64,000 nucleotides of DNA from Porphyrobacter sp. SLTP (GCF_009905735.1 NZ_JAAALE010000011.1:62001-126000), one strand, 5' to 3'; shown: positions 49,091 through 58,899, counted from the first letter of the stretch. Notes: generated from the sequence alone by a model not told the origin. Made by a program: numbers and translations.

Positions 49091-49901
49091 ACCCGCAGAC
49101 AAGGTTGCCGGGGGGAAAGACCCGGAATTTCTCTCGACGCTGGAGCGGGGCCTGCGCGTCCTCAAGGCGTTTGACGAGGACCACCCCGAAATGACGCTCT
49201 CCGAGGTGGCGGCCAAGACGGCGTTGCCCCCGGCGGTGGCGCGGCGGTGCCTCATCACGCTGGTGGAGCTGGGCTATGTCGGCCAGCACGAGCGCAAGTT
49301 CCTGCTGCGCCCCGCGGTGCTGACGATCGGTTCGGCCTTCCTTGCCTCGATGCAGATCGAACAGGTGGTGCTGCCGCCGCTCCAAGGCCTGCGCGATCAG
49401 ACCGGCGACAGCGCGAGCCTCGCCGTGCTGTCGGGCGCGGAGATCCTCTATGTCGCCCACGTTTCCACCGACCGGCGGTTCCGGGTAGCGGCAGGGGTGG
49501 GCACGCGTTTCCCGTTCCATGCGACCTCGCTCGGCAAGGCGCTGGCCGCCTATCTGCCCGAAGGCGAGCGGGCCGCGTTGATGGCAGGCGCACCCTTCCA
49601 GCGCTTTACCGAGCGCACTGTCACCGACGGTGCAGCCCTCGCCGAACGGCTCAATCTGATCACGCAGCGCGGTTATGATTCGGCGCTGGACGAGCTCGAT
49701 TACGGGATCGTCTCGGTCGCGGTGCCGATCTTCGGGCGCGACAAGCGGGTGATCGCGGCGATCAACTGCTCCACCTCAACCACCCGCATCTCGCAGGACG
49801 AGTTGGTGCGCACCCGCCTGCCATTGCTGCGCGCGGCGGCTGGGGAGATTGAGGCCTCGCTCAAGCGCTGGCCCGCGCTGGAGGCCAGCCTGCGACCGTG
49901 A
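49071..49901 (+). CDS. IclR-family transcriptional regulator
   Basis: This 276-residue protein has an N-terminal winged helix-turn-helix (about 22-85: LSTLERGLRVLKAFDEDHPEMTLSEVAAKTALPPAVARRCL) and a C-terminal GAF-like effector domain (VAAGVGTRFPFHATSLGKALAAYLP and GYDSALDELDYGIVSVAVPIF). The TLERGLRVLKAF opening resembles the PcaR/PcaU group that controls aromatic-acid breakdown. Its ATG lies inside the CoA-transferase gene, so it is co-expressed. It most likely binds the double operators at 47839 and 50146. Confidence 0.92.
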   Translation: MGSAGAEPADKVAGGKDPEFLSTLERGLRVLKAFDEDHPEMTLSEVAAKTALPPAVARRCLITLVELGYVGQHERKFLLRPAVLTIGSAFLASMQIEQVVLPPLQGLRDQTGDSASLAVLSGAEILYVAHVSTDRRFRVAAGVGTRFPFHATSLGKALAAYLPEGERAALMAGAPFQRFTERTVTDGAALAERLNLITQRGYDSALDELDYGIVSVAVPIFGRDKRVIAAINCSTSTTRISQDELVRTRLPLLRAAAGEIEASLKRWPALEASLRP

Positions 49902-50145
49902 TGCCTGCCTCGGCTCGGGCCGGGGACATGGGGTTTCGCTTTTTTCATCACCCCCGCAAAAGCGGAGCCTAGGGCCGGTAGCGCTGCGCTTGCCGCTCTG
50001 CGAGCGCGCCGCCAAGTGCACGTCAACGACCCGGCAATGAAACAACAACCAGTCCGCCACCAGTTCGATACGACACCTCCCTGAGTCATTTTTGGCGCGG
50101 CCGGCAAGCGAGCCCGGCGTGGCCCTCTTGCCACACATTCCGATT
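49902..50145. other. Gap after the IclR gene
   Basis: No convincing gene in this first part of the 347-bp gap before the TonB receptor gene. CGCTTTT (49937-49943) can pair with AAAAGCG (49958-49964), a weak terminator candidate for the CoA-transferase/IclR unit. The following GCCTAGGGCCGGTAGCG stretch resembles fragments of intergenic repeats. The rest appears as ordinary spacer. Confidence 0.4.
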
Positions 50146-50177
50146 TTCGCATATCGAAGTTGACTTCGCATTGCGAA
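50146..50177. promoter_or_regulatory. Double operator B: two TTCG-N5-CGAA boxes
   Basis: TTCG-N5-CGAA at 50146-50158 and 50165-50177, again 19 bp apart with GTTGA in the linker. Most of the 32 positions are identical to operator A at 47839-47870. It lies 72 bp before the ATG of the TonB receptor, so the receptor operon should respond to the same regulator as the lyase/CoA-transferase genes. Confidence 0.75.
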
Positions 50178-50248
50178 TTTCATAACTCACTTTAAGGGAG
50201 GGATCGCCAATAGAGCGACGCGATGACGCGCGCACAGGGGAGAGAGAT

Positions 50249-52468
50249 ATGACGACTTCGGGCATCAGCCGCGCCACGCGCAGGCTTATCAGCACCACGG
50301 CTCTGACGGCTGCCGCGCTGGCGGCAACGCCGCTCGCCGCGCAAGAGACTGCTCCCACTGAAGAGGCGATCGACGATCAGGGCATCGTCGTCACCGGCCT
50401 GCGCCGCAGCGAAACGCTTCAGGACACCCCTGCTGCCGTCACCGCGTTCGATTCGCAGGCGATCAGCAATGCCGGGATCGAGCGTCCGGCGGACTTCATC
50501 GCGCTGACCCCCAACGTCACGTTGGTCGAAACACAAAACGCGGGCAACGCCTTCGTCATCATCCGCGGGATCACCCAGAACCGCAATTCCGAGCCTTCGG
50601 TCGCAGTGATTGTTGACGGGGTGCAGCAAGTAAACCCCGCGCAATTCAACCAGGATCTGTTCGATATCGAGCAGATCGAAGTGCTCAAGGGCCCGCAAGG
50701 GGGCCTGTATGGTCGTAACGCCATCGGCGGTGCGATCATCATCACCACCAAGGCGCCGACCGACGAATTCGCGGGCAACATCACCGCGGGCGTCGACAAT
50801 GGCTTCGGCTATTTCCTGCGTGGCGGGATCAGCGGGCCGCTGGCGGAAAACGTCAAGTTCCGCGTCGCGGGCTCATACTACAACACCGACGGCTTCATCG
50901 AGAACACCTTCCTCAACGACGAAGCCGATCCGGTCGAGGATTTCAGCCTGCGCGCCAACCTCTTGATCGAGGCCACCGACAAGCTGACCTTCGATCTGCG
51001 CGGGTCGATGAATCAGCTGCGCACGCAGGGGCTCTATTACAACATCGTCAATGACGTGAACACGGTTGCGCCGGTGCGGGTGAACAACCCCGGCCAGAAC
51101 GACCGCGATATCTACAATGCCGCGCTGAAGATCGAATACGCCGGTGACAACGCGGTGTTCACCTCAATCTCGTCCTACGACACGGTCAAGGAAGTGCTGA
51201 CCGGCGATGCCTTCGACTTCCTGCCGATCCCGGACAGCTTCTTCTTCAACCTGTTCGAAGCGATCCTTGGTGCGGGCAACGGGTTCGACCTCAACCAGAG
51301 CCAGTACCTGAACGTCAAGGCCTTCAGCCAGGAAGTGCGCCTCGCCTCGCCCGAGGATGGCCGCGCCTTTAACTGGATGGCTGGCGGCTATCTGATCGAC
51401 ACCACGCGCTTCATTTCGACCGGCAACATGATCGATACGAACAACGGCGTGTTCCCGGTGTTTCGCTCGCCCTCGACCAATCCGCTCAACCCGCAATTCT
51501 CCTATCTGGCCGATGGTCAGGAGAACTTCGCCTGGGCGCTGTTCGCCAATGCGGGCTATGAATTCTCCGATCAGTTCCGCGTCGACGCCTCGCTGCGGTA
51601 CGACCGTGACAAGCGCCGCCAGACGACGCTGACCCCGCAGGGCTTCCTGCCCGTGGTGCCCGGCGTGCCGCAGGCGCAGAGCGGCGAAGTCCGCACCGCG
51701 GTGTTTGACGATTGGCAGCCCAAGCTGACCCTGACCTATGAGCCGACCCCTGATCTGACGATCTATGGCGGTTACAGCCGTGGCTTCCGTTCGGGCGGGT
51801 TCAACCAGACCGGCGTCGGCGCCGAAGCCGCCGCTGCGGCCATCGTCGGCGTGGGTGACATCTTCCGCGCGGAAACCGCCGACACCTTCGAGATCGGCGC
51901 CAAGGCGCAGCTTGGCCCGGTGCGGCTCGCAGGCGCGGTCTACACCACGCTGTCGAAGAACTCGTACTTCTTCGTCTTCCTCGCCCAGTCCTCGACCCAG
52001 AATCTCGGCAATATCCCCGAAACCCGCCTCAACGGCTTCGAGCTGGAAGCGACCGCGGAAATCCTCCCCGATTTCGACATCAACGCCGCGATCGGCGTGA
52101 CCGATAGCGAGATTAAGGACTTTCCCGATGCGAGCGTGATCGGCAACAAGGCGCCGCAGATCTCGAACTATACGCTCAACCTCGGCGCGCAATATGCCGG
52201 TGCGATCAGCGACACGGTCGATGCGCTGGTGCGGGTCGATTACCGCCGCACGGGCAAGACCTGGTGGGAGCCGTTCAACACCACGGTGCGTCAGCCGGTC
52301 GATGTTGTTGACGCGCGCGCGGGCGTGACGCTGGCCAATGGCGTCTCGCTCACCGCCTTCGCGCAGAACCTGTTCGACGAGACCTACAACGCCGAATTCT
52401 CGCCCGGCGGCTTCGTATTCCGCGCCCGTCCGGCGCGCTACGGCTTTGAAGTCGGCTACAAATTCTAA
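50249..52468 (+). CDS. TonB-dependent outer-membrane receptor
   Basis: This 739-residue receptor has a signal peptide (about 1-31, ending PLAAQ), a TonB-box-like [11 protein letters not shown], a plug domain ([24 protein letters not shown] near residue 150) and a 22-strand barrel ending in YGFEVGYKF. It resembles the FecA/CirA-like receptors sphingomonads use for many organic substrates rather than only siderophores. It leads an operon with wrbA, VOC, hydrolase and MetE-like genes and has operator B upstream, so it probably imports the substrate of this pathway. Confidence 0.93.
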   Translation: MTTSGISRATRRLISTTALTAAALAATPLAAQETAPTEEAIDDQGIVVTGLRRSETLQDTPAAVTAFDSQAISNAGIERPADFIALTPNVTLVETQNAGNAFVIIRGITQNRNSEPSVAVIVDGVQQVNPAQFNQDLFDIEQIEVLKGPQGGLYGRNAIGGAIIITTKAPTDEFAGNITAGVDNGFGYFLRGGISGPLAENVKFRVAGSYYNTDGFIENTFLNDEADPVEDFSLRANLLIEATDKLTFDLRGSMNQLRTQGLYYNIVNDVNTVAPVRVNNPGQNDRDIYNAALKIEYAGDNAVFTSISSYDTVKEVLTGDAFDFLPIPDSFFFNLFEAILGAGNGFDLNQSQYLNVKAFSQEVRLASPEDGRAFNWMAGGYLIDTTRFISTGNMIDTNNGVFPVFRSPSTNPLNPQFSYLADGQENFAWALFANAGYEFSDQFRVDASLRYDRDKRRQTTLTPQGFLPVVPGVPQAQSGEVRTAVFDDWQPKLTLTYEPTPDLTIYGGYSRGFRSGGFNQTGVGAEAAAAAIVGVGDIFRAETADTFEIGAKAQLGPVRLAGAVYTTLSKNSYFFVFLAQSSTQNLGNIPETRLNGFELEATAEILPDFDINAAIGVTDSEIKDFPDASVIGNKAPQISNYTLNLGAQYAGAISDTVDALVRVDYRRTGKTWWEPFNTTVRQPVDVVDARAGVTLANGVSLTAFAQNLFDETYNAEFSPGGFVFRARPARYGFEVGYKF

Positions 52469-52481
52469 AGGAAACGCGCGC

Positions 52482-53084
52482 ATGACCAAGGTGCTGGTGC
52501 TCTACTATTCGAGCTATGGCCATATCGAGGCGATGGCCGCTGCGGTTGCCGAAGGCGCTGCCAGCGTCCCCGGCACCGAGGTATTCGTGAAGCGCGTCCC
52601 CGAATTGGTGCCCGATGAGGTTGCCAAGGGTGCGGGGATCAAGTTCGATCAGGCGGCCCCCCTTGCCGACCCGAACGAGCTGGCCGATTATGACGCAATC
52701 ATCTTCGGCACCCCCACCCGCTTTGGCAACATGGCGGCGCAGATGCGCAACTTCCTCGATCAGACCGGGGGGCTGTGGTTCAGCAAGGCGCTGGTCGGCA
52801 AGGTCGGGTCTGTGTTCGTCTCCACCGCCAGCCAGCACGGCGGGCAGGAGACGACCATCACCTCGTTCCACACCACGCTGCTGCATCACGGCATGGTGAT
52901 CGTCGGCCTGCCCTACACCTTCGAAGGCAATGCCGAGATGGGGGAAATCAGCGGCGGCACCCCCTATGGTGCATCGACGCTGGCTGGTAACGACGGGAGC
53001 CGGATGCCGAGCGCCAACGAGCTGGCTGGCGCGCGCTTCCAGGGGGCGCACGTGGCGCAGATTGCCGCCAAGCTCGCCGCTTGA
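52482..53084 (+). CDS. wrbA: NAD(P)H:quinone oxidoreductase, WrbA type
   Basis: This 200-residue flavodoxin-fold protein has the FMN-binding [12 protein letters not shown] near the N-terminus, [23 protein letters not shown] near residue 80 and the [10 protein letters not shown] loop near 115. It reduces quinones by two electrons. In a catabolic operon it may handle a (hydro)quinone made from an aromatic substrate. It starts 13 bp after the receptor gene with an AAAGGAAA site. Confidence 0.92.
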   Translation: MTKVLVLYYSSYGHIEAMAAAVAEGAASVPGTEVFVKRVPELVPDEVAKGAGIKFDQAAPLADPNELADYDAIIFGTPTRFGNMAAQMRNFLDQTGGLWFSKALVGKVGSVFVSTASQHGGQETTITSFHTTLLHHGMVIVGLPYTFEGNAEMGEISGGTPYGASTLAGNDGSRMPSANELAGARFQGAHVAQIAAKLAA

Positions 53085-53104
53085 TTGAACAGGGAGACAG
53101 CACG

Positions 53105-53653
53105 ATGACTCAGAAGATTCTCGCCAACCGCCTGCACCACACCGCCTATGTGACCAAGGATCTCGAGGCGACCCGCGCGTTCTACGAAGACATTCTCGGC
53201 TTCCCGCTGATGGCGACCTATTGCGAGAAGGACGAGCTGTTCGGCAAGGAGCGCGTCTATTGCCACGTGTTCTTCGAACTCGCCGATGGCAGCGCGCTCG
53301 CCTTCTTCCAGTTTGCCGATCCCGAGGATCAGGCCGAATTCGGCCCCGAAATGCCGTCGAGCCCCTTCATCCACATTGCCTTGCAGGTCGATGCCGAAGG
53401 GCAGGCCGAATTGCAGAAGCGCATCGCGGCCGCCGGGATTGTCGAGCCGCAGACCTATGTGCTGGAGCATGGCTATTGCCGCTCGCTCTATGTCACCGAT
53501 CCCAACGGCATGATCATCGAGTTCACCTATGATGATCCGCGCGCAGCCCCGCTTGATGCGGATCGCCGCGAGTCGGCCCATGCCGAGCTGAAGCGCTGGC
53601 TCGGCGGGCAGCACCACAACAACAACCCGTTCCGCGCCGCAGAAGCCGCCTGA
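53105..53653 (+). CDS. VOC-superfamily metalloprotein (glyoxalase/ring-cleavage dioxygenase fold)
   Basis: This 182-residue protein has two beta-alpha-beta-beta-beta modules. Possible metal ligands are the His of LHHTAYVTKDLEATRAFYEDILGF, the His of FIHIALQVD and the Glu of MIIEFTYDDP, the H-H-E set of type-I extradiol dioxygenases and glyoxalases. The C-terminal 30 residues (His/Asn-rich GGQHHNNNPF) are unusual. It is the third gene of the TonB operon. Whether it cleaves a ring, isomerises or binds is not readable. Confidence 0.85.
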   Translation: MTQKILANRLHHTAYVTKDLEATRAFYEDILGFPLMATYCEKDELFGKERVYCHVFFELADGSALAFFQFADPEDQAEFGPEMPSSPFIHIALQVDAEGQAELQKRIAAAGIVEPQTYVLEHGYCRSLYVTDPNGMIIEFTYDDPRAAPLDADRRESAHAELKRWLGGQHHNNNPFRAAEAA

Positions 53654-53681
53654 TTGCGGGGCCGTGGGGGCGCATGTGAGC

Positions 53682-54503
53682 ATGGCTGCCCCCAAGGCGA
53701 ACACCGTGGCTGATGATCCGGTGCATTACGGCGAGGTTGCCGTCGCGGGCGGCACCCTCCCGATCTGCATGGCTGGCGAGGGCGCGCCCGTCGTCATGCT
53801 CCACGGCTGGACGCTTGATCACCGGATGTGGACGCCGCAGGTGGCGGGGCTGGCGGATGATTTCTTCCTCGTCATGCCCGACCGGCGTGGCTGCGGGCGC
53901 GCGACCGCGCCGCCCGATCTGATGCGCGAGGCTGAAGACGTTATCGCGATTGCCGATTTCCTCGGGTTTGATCGCTTCGCGCTGGTCGGCCTGTCACGCG
54001 GCGCGGTGGTCGCGCTGGATGTGGCGCGGCGGTACGGCTCGCGGCTGACGGGGCTGGTGGTGTCCGGCGCCCCGCTCCCCGCTCTGGTGACGCGTGAGGA
54101 GGTGATCGACCTTGACCGCTTCCGCGCGCTGGCCGCTGCCGGCGATCTGGAGCGTTTGCGGGCCGAATGGTCGCGCCATCCGCTGATGCAGACCCATTCG
54201 CCCGCCGCCCGCGCGCTGATGTTCGACATCCTCGCCGATTACGACGGCCGCGACCTCCTGACGCCGAGCCACACGCCCGGCTTCCCGCGGGAGACGCTCG
54301 CCATGCTGGCGATGCCGGTGCTCAGCATGACCGGCGTCTATGACACCTTGTGGCGGCGCGAATGCGCGCGGGTGCTCGCCGCTGTCGCACCGCGCGCGCG
54401 GCATCTGGAAATCCCGCAGGCCGGCCATCTCGCCAATGCTGACAACCCGGCGGCTTTCAACGCCGCCATCGCCCAGTTCCTCACGCCAAAGGCCCCCGCA
54501 TGA
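53682..54503 (+). CDS. Alpha/beta hydrolase of the TonB operon
   Basis: About 273 residues with the alpha/beta-hydrolase layout: oxyanion VVMLHGWTLDHRMW, PDRRGCGRA, nucleophile elbow GLSRGAVVAL (Ser near residue 105), an acid near GVYDTLWRRE and catalytic His in IPQAGHLANADNP. Likely an esterase, lactonase or C-C hydrolase acting on an intermediate. Start ATG 53682, with an in-frame GTG at 53664 as alternative. It ends in an ATGA shared with the next gene. Confidence 0.85.
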   Translation: MAAPKANTVADDPVHYGEVAVAGGTLPICMAGEGAPVVMLHGWTLDHRMWTPQVAGLADDFFLVMPDRRGCGRATAPPDLMREAEDVIAIADFLGFDRFALVGLSRGAVVALDVARRYGSRLTGLVVSGAPLPALVTREEVIDLDRFRALAAAGDLERLRAEWSRHPLMQTHSPAARALMFDILADYDGRDLLTPSHTPGFPRETLAMLAMPVLSMTGVYDTLWRRECARVLAAVAPRARHLEIPQAGHLANADNPAAFNAAIAQFLTPKAPA

Positions 54504-55624
54504 CCAAGCGTTTCCTCACCACCCACGTCGGCAGCCTGCCGCGCCCCGAAGCCCTGCTCGATCTGGTGTTCAAGCGCGAGGGCGGGGAGCCCGTGTCCGA
54601 GGCCGATTTCGATGCGGCGGTGGAAGAGGCCACCGCTTACGTGATCAAGCGGCAGATCGAAGCAGGCGTCAGCATCGTCAATGACGGCGAGCAGTCCAAG
54701 CCCTCCTATGCCACCTACATCAAGCACCGCCTGTCAGGCTTCGGCGGCGAGGCGGGGCAGTATGAATTCGCCGACTTGGAAGCCTTCCCCGGTGCCAAGG
54801 CGCAGGTGTTCGGCAACAAGGGCCGAGCCAAGCGTTCCGCGCCCGCCTGCACCGCGCCCATCACCGTGATCGACATGGAAGCACCGCGCATCGATGCCGA
54901 GCGGCTCGTCCGCCTCGCCAATGGCCACGCCACCTTCATGTCTGCCGCCTCGCCCGGCGTGACCGCGCTGTTCTTCCCCAACCAGTTCTATGCCAGCGAC
55001 GAGGAATATGTCTTCGCCCTCGCCGAAGGGCTGCGCCACGAATACGAGACCATCGCAGCGGCCGGGATCACGCTGCAAGTCGATTGCCCCGATCTGGCGA
55101 TGGGCCGCCATGTGCAATTCACCCACCTCTCGCTTGAGGACTTTCGCAAGCGCATCGGCATGAACATCGCCGCGCTGAACCATGCGGTGCAGAACATTCC
55201 GGCGGAACAGCTGCGGATGCACCTGTGCTGGGGGAACTACCCCGGCCCGCACCACTGCGACGTGGCCTTGGGCGAGATCGCCGATATCGTCTGGACCGCC
55301 AAGCCGCAGACCGTGCTGATCGAAGGTGCCAACCCGCGCCACGCGCATGAATTCGCCTTCTTCGAAGAGCACAAACTGCCCGAGGGCAAGATCCTCTGCC
55401 CCGGCATGGTTGAACCGCAATCGCCCTATATCGAGCACCCCGATCTGATCGCCCAGCGGATCGGCCGCTATGCCGATCTACTCGGGGCCGAGCGGGTGAT
55501 GGCGGGGGTCGATTGCGGCTTCTCGGTCCACGCGGGCAGCAATGCGCTCGACCCCGAGATCGTCTGGGCCAAGCTCGCCGCGCTCGCCCAAGGGGCCGAG
55601 ATCGCCAGCGCCAAATACTTCTGA
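54500..55624 (+). CDS. MetE-like zinc methyltransferase (cobalamin-independent methionine synthase fold)
   Basis: This 374-residue protein corresponds to the C-terminal half of MetE. TTHVGSLPRPEALLDLVF opens it, with zinc ligands likely the His and Cys of RMHLCWGNYPG and the Cys of AGVDCGFS. Short MetE-like proteins include methyl- or alkyl-transferases acting on thiols, such as epoxyalkane:coenzyme M transferase, besides methionine synthases. As last gene of a substrate-controlled operon it is more likely to be catabolic (thiol-dependent demethylation or epoxide opening) than biosynthetic. metH elsewhere in this window covers methionine synthesis. Confidence 0.85.
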   Translation: MTKRFLTTHVGSLPRPEALLDLVFKREGGEPVSEADFDAAVEEATAYVIKRQIEAGVSIVNDGEQSKPSYATYIKHRLSGFGGEAGQYEFADLEAFPGAKAQVFGNKGRAKRSAPACTAPITVIDMEAPRIDAERLVRLANGHATFMSAASPGVTALFFPNQFYASDEEYVFALAEGLRHEYETIAAAGITLQVDCPDLAMGRHVQFTHLSLEDFRKRIGMNIAALNHAVQNIPAEQLRMHLCWGNYPGPHHCDVALGEIADIVWTAKPQTVLIEGANPRHAHEFAFFEEHKLPEGKILCPGMVEPQSPYIEHPDLIAQRIGRYADLLGAERVMAGVDCGFSVHAGSNALDPEIVWAKLAALAQGAEIASAKYF

Positions 55625-55685
55625 GCGCATATCTTGAAGGCCCACGCTTGCCGCCAGCGCGGCGGCGGGGCTAACAGGGGCGGCG

Positions 55686-56657
55686 ATGGACGCAACAACC
55701 CGCCCGCTCACTGTGCAAGCGCTTCTGGTGCGCGATGGCACCGTCACCGACATCGGGCCGGGCGAGGTGGCGCAGTTCGCAGGGCCGGGCTTCGTCTGGC
55801 TTCATGCCGAGGGTGTTGGCCACGGCGAAAGCATGGACCTGCCGGACTATGTCCCGGCCATGGCCGCCAACGCGCTGGTCGCGAGCGAAACCCGCCCCCG
55901 CTGTGACGAGGTGGACGACGCGGTGCTCATCAACCTGCGCGGCACAGCATTTGATACGATGCAGGATTCTGATGGGCTGGTCTCGATCCGGGTGTGGGTC
56001 GAAGGCGCGCGGGTCACATCGGTTAGCCGCCACCGCATGGCCGCGCTCGCCAAGGTCGAGGCGGCGGTCCGCGCGGGGCGGATCACCGATGGGGGCGACT
56101 TCGTTTCCGCGCTGGCGCAGGCGATCTCGGTCCAGCTTGACCCGCAGGTCGCCGATCTGGGCGACAGCCTTGATGATTGCGAGCGGATGCTCGACGGCGG
56201 CGACATTTACGCGCTGCGCCGCAAGATCGCCTCTATCCGCAGCCAGGCGATCGTGCTGCGGCGGTTCGTCGCGCCCGACCGCGACGCGCTCGGCCAGATG
56301 GCGCAGCTCGAATTCGACTGGATCAGCAAGGATGACCGGATGCACCTCCGCGAGGCGGCCGACCGCTTCGCGCGCATGGCCGAAGAACTCGAAGCGGTGC
56401 GCGAACGCGCCGCGCTGCTCCACGAACAGCTGACCGATCTGCGCGCCGAAAAGATCGACCAGCGCTCGCTGGGGATTGCGGTGACGGCGTTCATTTTCCT
56501 GCCGCTGACCTTCGTGACCGGGCTGCTCGGGATGAATGTGGAAGGCATTCCCTATGCCGGCCACCCGTGGGCGTTCTGGGGAGTGGTGGCGTTTTGCGGC
56601 GCCATTGGCGCGCTGGTGATGGGCTGGTTCGCTTGGAAGCACTGGCTGGAGGATTAG
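55686..56657 (+). CDS. zntB: CorA/ZntB-family divalent cation transporter
   Basis: This 323-residue protein has a cytosolic alpha/beta domain with a long coiled helix (about 150-260), then two C-terminal membrane helices. The pore signature at the end of the first helix is GMNVEGIP; GMN is shared by CorA and ZntB, and the following residues match the ZntB type. The subfamily call is tentative. Its TAG stop overlaps the TAA stop of the convergent ligase gene by two bases. Confidence 0.85.
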   Translation: MDATTRPLTVQALLVRDGTVTDIGPGEVAQFAGPGFVWLHAEGVGHGESMDLPDYVPAMAANALVASETRPRCDEVDDAVLINLRGTAFDTMQDSDGLVSIRVWVEGARVTSVSRHRMAALAKVEAAVRAGRITDGGDFVSALAQAISVQLDPQVADLGDSLDDCERMLDGGDIYALRRKIASIRSQAIVLRRFVAPDRDALGQMAQLEFDWISKDDRMHLREAADRFARMAEELEAVRERAALLHEQLTDLRAEKIDQRSLGIAVTAFIFLPLTFVTGLLGMNVEGIPYAGHPWAFWGVVAFCGAIGALVMGWFAWKHWLED

Positions 56658-58078
56658 GCGGCGCTTGCCCTGACCACCGCAGCGAGGCGGGCGTAATCCA
56701 CCTTTGAGCGGTGCCGCCGGTCGAGCGGAATGGATTTGAGCGCGACGACTGTGGCGACGCCAAGCGCGGCGGCTGCCGACTGCCAATCAGCGAAGTATGC
56801 GGTGTCGCCTTCAATGGCGAGGCAGGCTTTGCCATCCAGGGGACACAACGCCGGGCGCCTGACCCCCGGCCAGCTTCGCGCGGCGACCTCGATCGCGAAG
56901 GGCCACAGGCCCTCGATGCGGCCTTGGGTGCGGCCCAGCAGCCACAGACGACCGGCCTCGTCAAACCGCCCGCCGTCGCCGGTGCGGTGCCAGATCGTGC
57001 CGCTTTCATCGCGGGTCTTGGTGGCGGCATTGTCCGCGGGGTCGACATAGGTTTCGACGACGTGATCGCCCGCGACGAGGATCTCGTCATCGACGATCCG
57101 CACCCGCACAGCACTAACCGGCGGCCCGGCGAGCAGGCCTTCTCCGCCGTCGATCCGGGCGCGGTCGGCGGGGGGGAGGGCGCTGACCTCCAGTTCGGCA
57201 ATCGGCTCGGCCTCGGTCGAACCATAGACCGCCATGACCCTCAGCGCCGGGTTATGGGCGATCAGTCGCTCGACCACATCGGGAAACACTGGCCCACCCC
57301 CCGTGAACATCGTGGTGACGCTGGCGGGGAGGGGCGCATCGGCCAGCGTTTCGGCCAGCACCGGGGGGAGGAGCAAGCGGGTGACGCCGTGCTGGGCGAT
57401 GTGGGCGCGGATCGCTTTCGGGTCGGCGCGGTCAGGGCGGCGCAGGGGCCAATTGGGCAGCACCGACGTCACCCCGCTCCCGAGGTTCGCCAGCACGAAG
57501 ACCGGGAAGGCGACCAGATCAACCTCCGCCCGGTCACTGGCCAGCAGCGGGCCGACGGCCCGGTTCTGCGCGGCGAGGAAGCCGTGGCTGCGCAAGATCG
57601 CCTTGGCCCGTCCGGTCGATCCTGAGGTGAAGCTCATCAGGGCAGGGTGGTCGTCCGGCCAGTCGGGGGAGGGCGGCGCAGAAGCCGCACCCGCACCAAG
57701 CGACAAGCGCGTCACGCTCAGCAAGCGAGGCACCAGCAGCGGCAACACGCGCAGCATTCCCGCCCCGATCCACGCCTTCACATCAGCCGCCGCCAGTGCG
57801 GTCTTGACCCCCTTCAGCCCCATCGCCGGCTCCGGTAGCACCGCGACCGCGCCCAGCCGCCACAAGCCGGCCAGCGCCGCGTAAAGGTCAGGCGTCACCC
57901 CCATCGCGATCAGCACCCGGTCGCCCGGCCCGAACCCGCGCTTGGCCCATTCGCCTGCCAGGAACCCGGCGCGGGCATGGAGGCTCGCAAAGCTGACGCT
58001 GCGACCCTTGCCATCGATGATCGCGGGCCGATCCGGATGGGCGGCAACCGCCGCGTCGAAGGCGGCGAGGATCGTCAA
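56654..58078 (-). CDS. AMP-forming acyl-CoA synthetase/ligase, OleC-like
   Basis: A 474-residue ANL-superfamily enzyme with the nucleotide loop MSFTSGSTGRAKA near residue 155, TTMFTGGGPVFPDVVERL, AVYGSTEAEPIAEL and RTGDGGRFDEAGRLWLLGR. The C-terminal segment IPLDRRHRSKVDYARL, containing the likely catalytic lysine, resembles OleC-type beta-lactone synthetases and relatives rather than the common PKTxxGK form. It starts with TTG in the GNAT stop (TTGA) and is the last gene of the six-gene cluster. Substrate unknown; a fatty or isoprenoid acid is plausible. Confidence 0.82.
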   Translation of the reverse strand: MTILAAFDAAVAAHPDRPAIIDGKGRSVSFASLHARAGFLAGEWAKRGFGPGDRVLIAMGVTPDLYAALAGLWRLGAVAVLPEPAMGLKGVKTALAAADVKAWIGAGMLRVLPLLVPRLLSVTRLSLGAGAASAPPSPDWPDDHPALMSFTSGSTGRAKAILRSHGFLAAQNRAVGPLLASDRAEVDLVAFPVFVLANLGSGVTSVLPNWPLRRPDRADPKAIRAHIAQHGVTRLLLPPVLAETLADAPLPASVTTMFTGGGPVFPDVVERLIAHNPALRVMAVYGSTEAEPIAELEVSALPPADRARIDGGEGLLAGPPVSAVRVRIVDDEILVAGDHVVETYVDPADNAATKTRDESGTIWHRTGDGGRFDEAGRLWLLGRTQGRIEGLWPFAIEVAARSWPGVRRPALCPLDGKACLAIEGDTAYFADWQSAAAALGVATVVALKSIPLDRRHRSKVDYARLAAVVRASAA

Positions 58079-58899
58079 GCGGGGTGGTGTCCGAACAGAG
58101 CGTAGCGGCGGAAGACCTCGGCCCCGTGCTGGCCGCTCCGCACCAGCGAGACATTGTCCGAGTGCATCAGCGCGTGGACGACGTGGGTGCAGCCGAGCCC
58201 CCGCGCCGCCTCATGGAACTGATGCGCCAGCAGGTGCCCGACGCCGCGCCGCGTGCCTGCATAGGTCTTGAGCACCGCCCGCGAAGGCATCGCCGGATCG
58301 CGGAAGCCGAGCAGAAAGCCGACGATCGCCCCGCTCTCGTCCCGCGCCAGAAACACCAGCCGCGGATCGAGGAGTGGCAGCAGGGGCAGATAGAGCCCGA
58401 GGAACCCCTCGCGCGTGATCGGTTTGAAGAACTGCTTGTCCGCGAAAGACCCGCCCGCCAGCGCGAAGACCTGCTCCAGCAGCGGCTGCGCGTCTGTGCC
58501 GTCCCACGCCGCCACAGCGATCCCCTCCACCGGTGCGGGCTCGGCCTGCGGGGTATCGAGCGCCATCCGGGTCGAGGCGTAATGCGCCACCGGCGCGAAC
58601 CCCGCCAACGCCAGCGCTTCGGCGACATGGGGATGGGCGGCAGGCTCCATCAGGAACGGCGGGCTGCCGTCGCTTTCGGTGACTGTGCGATAGGCGTGCC
58701 AGGTGTCGCCATCCATCGGCGCGAGCACCGGGCGGCCATCAGCGCGCGCCAAAGCCTCGCGCAGCAAGGCCGCGCCAGCCTCGGGATCGGTGAAGGTGAG
58801 AGCGCCAAGCGCCACCGCCGCCGCGCCATCCCAAGCCGGACCGTTTTCGTAGAACCGCAGGCTCGCACCCGGTGCGCGCATCTCGTCGAAGTCGCTCAT
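58075..58899 (-). CDS. GNAT-like acyltransferase
   Basis: This 274-residue protein has a GNAT core in its second half: LVFLARDESGAIVGFLLGFRDP as a beta-hairpin, R-R-G-V-G-H-L-L as the acyl-CoA pyrophosphate loop near residue 220, and ALMHSDNVSLVRSGQHGAEVFRRYALFG as the terminal helix-strand. The first half may be a second, degenerate GNAT-like domain. The ATG at 58899 overlaps the stop of the upstream kinase-like gene. The acyl acceptor cannot be read; coupling to the ligase suggests both act on one product. Confidence 0.72.
   Translation of the reverse strand: MSDFDEMRAPGASLRFYENGPAWDGAAAVALGALTFTDPEAGAALLREALARADGRPVLAPMDGDTWHAYRTVTESDGSPPFLMEPAAHPHVAEALALAGFAPVAHYASTRMALDTPQAEPAPVEGIAVAAWDGTDAQPLLEQVFALAGGSFADKQFFKPITREGFLGLYLPLLPLLDPRLVFLARDESGAIVGFLLGFRDPAMPSRAVLKTYAGTRRGVGHLLAHQFHEAARGLGCTHVVHALMHSDNVSLVRSGQHGAEVFRRYALFGHHPA

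Noticed and set aside
49937..49964. Rho-independent terminator after the IclR gene
   Set aside because: The stem is only 7 bp with a 14-nt loop and no following T-run, so it is mentioned only as a weak candidate.
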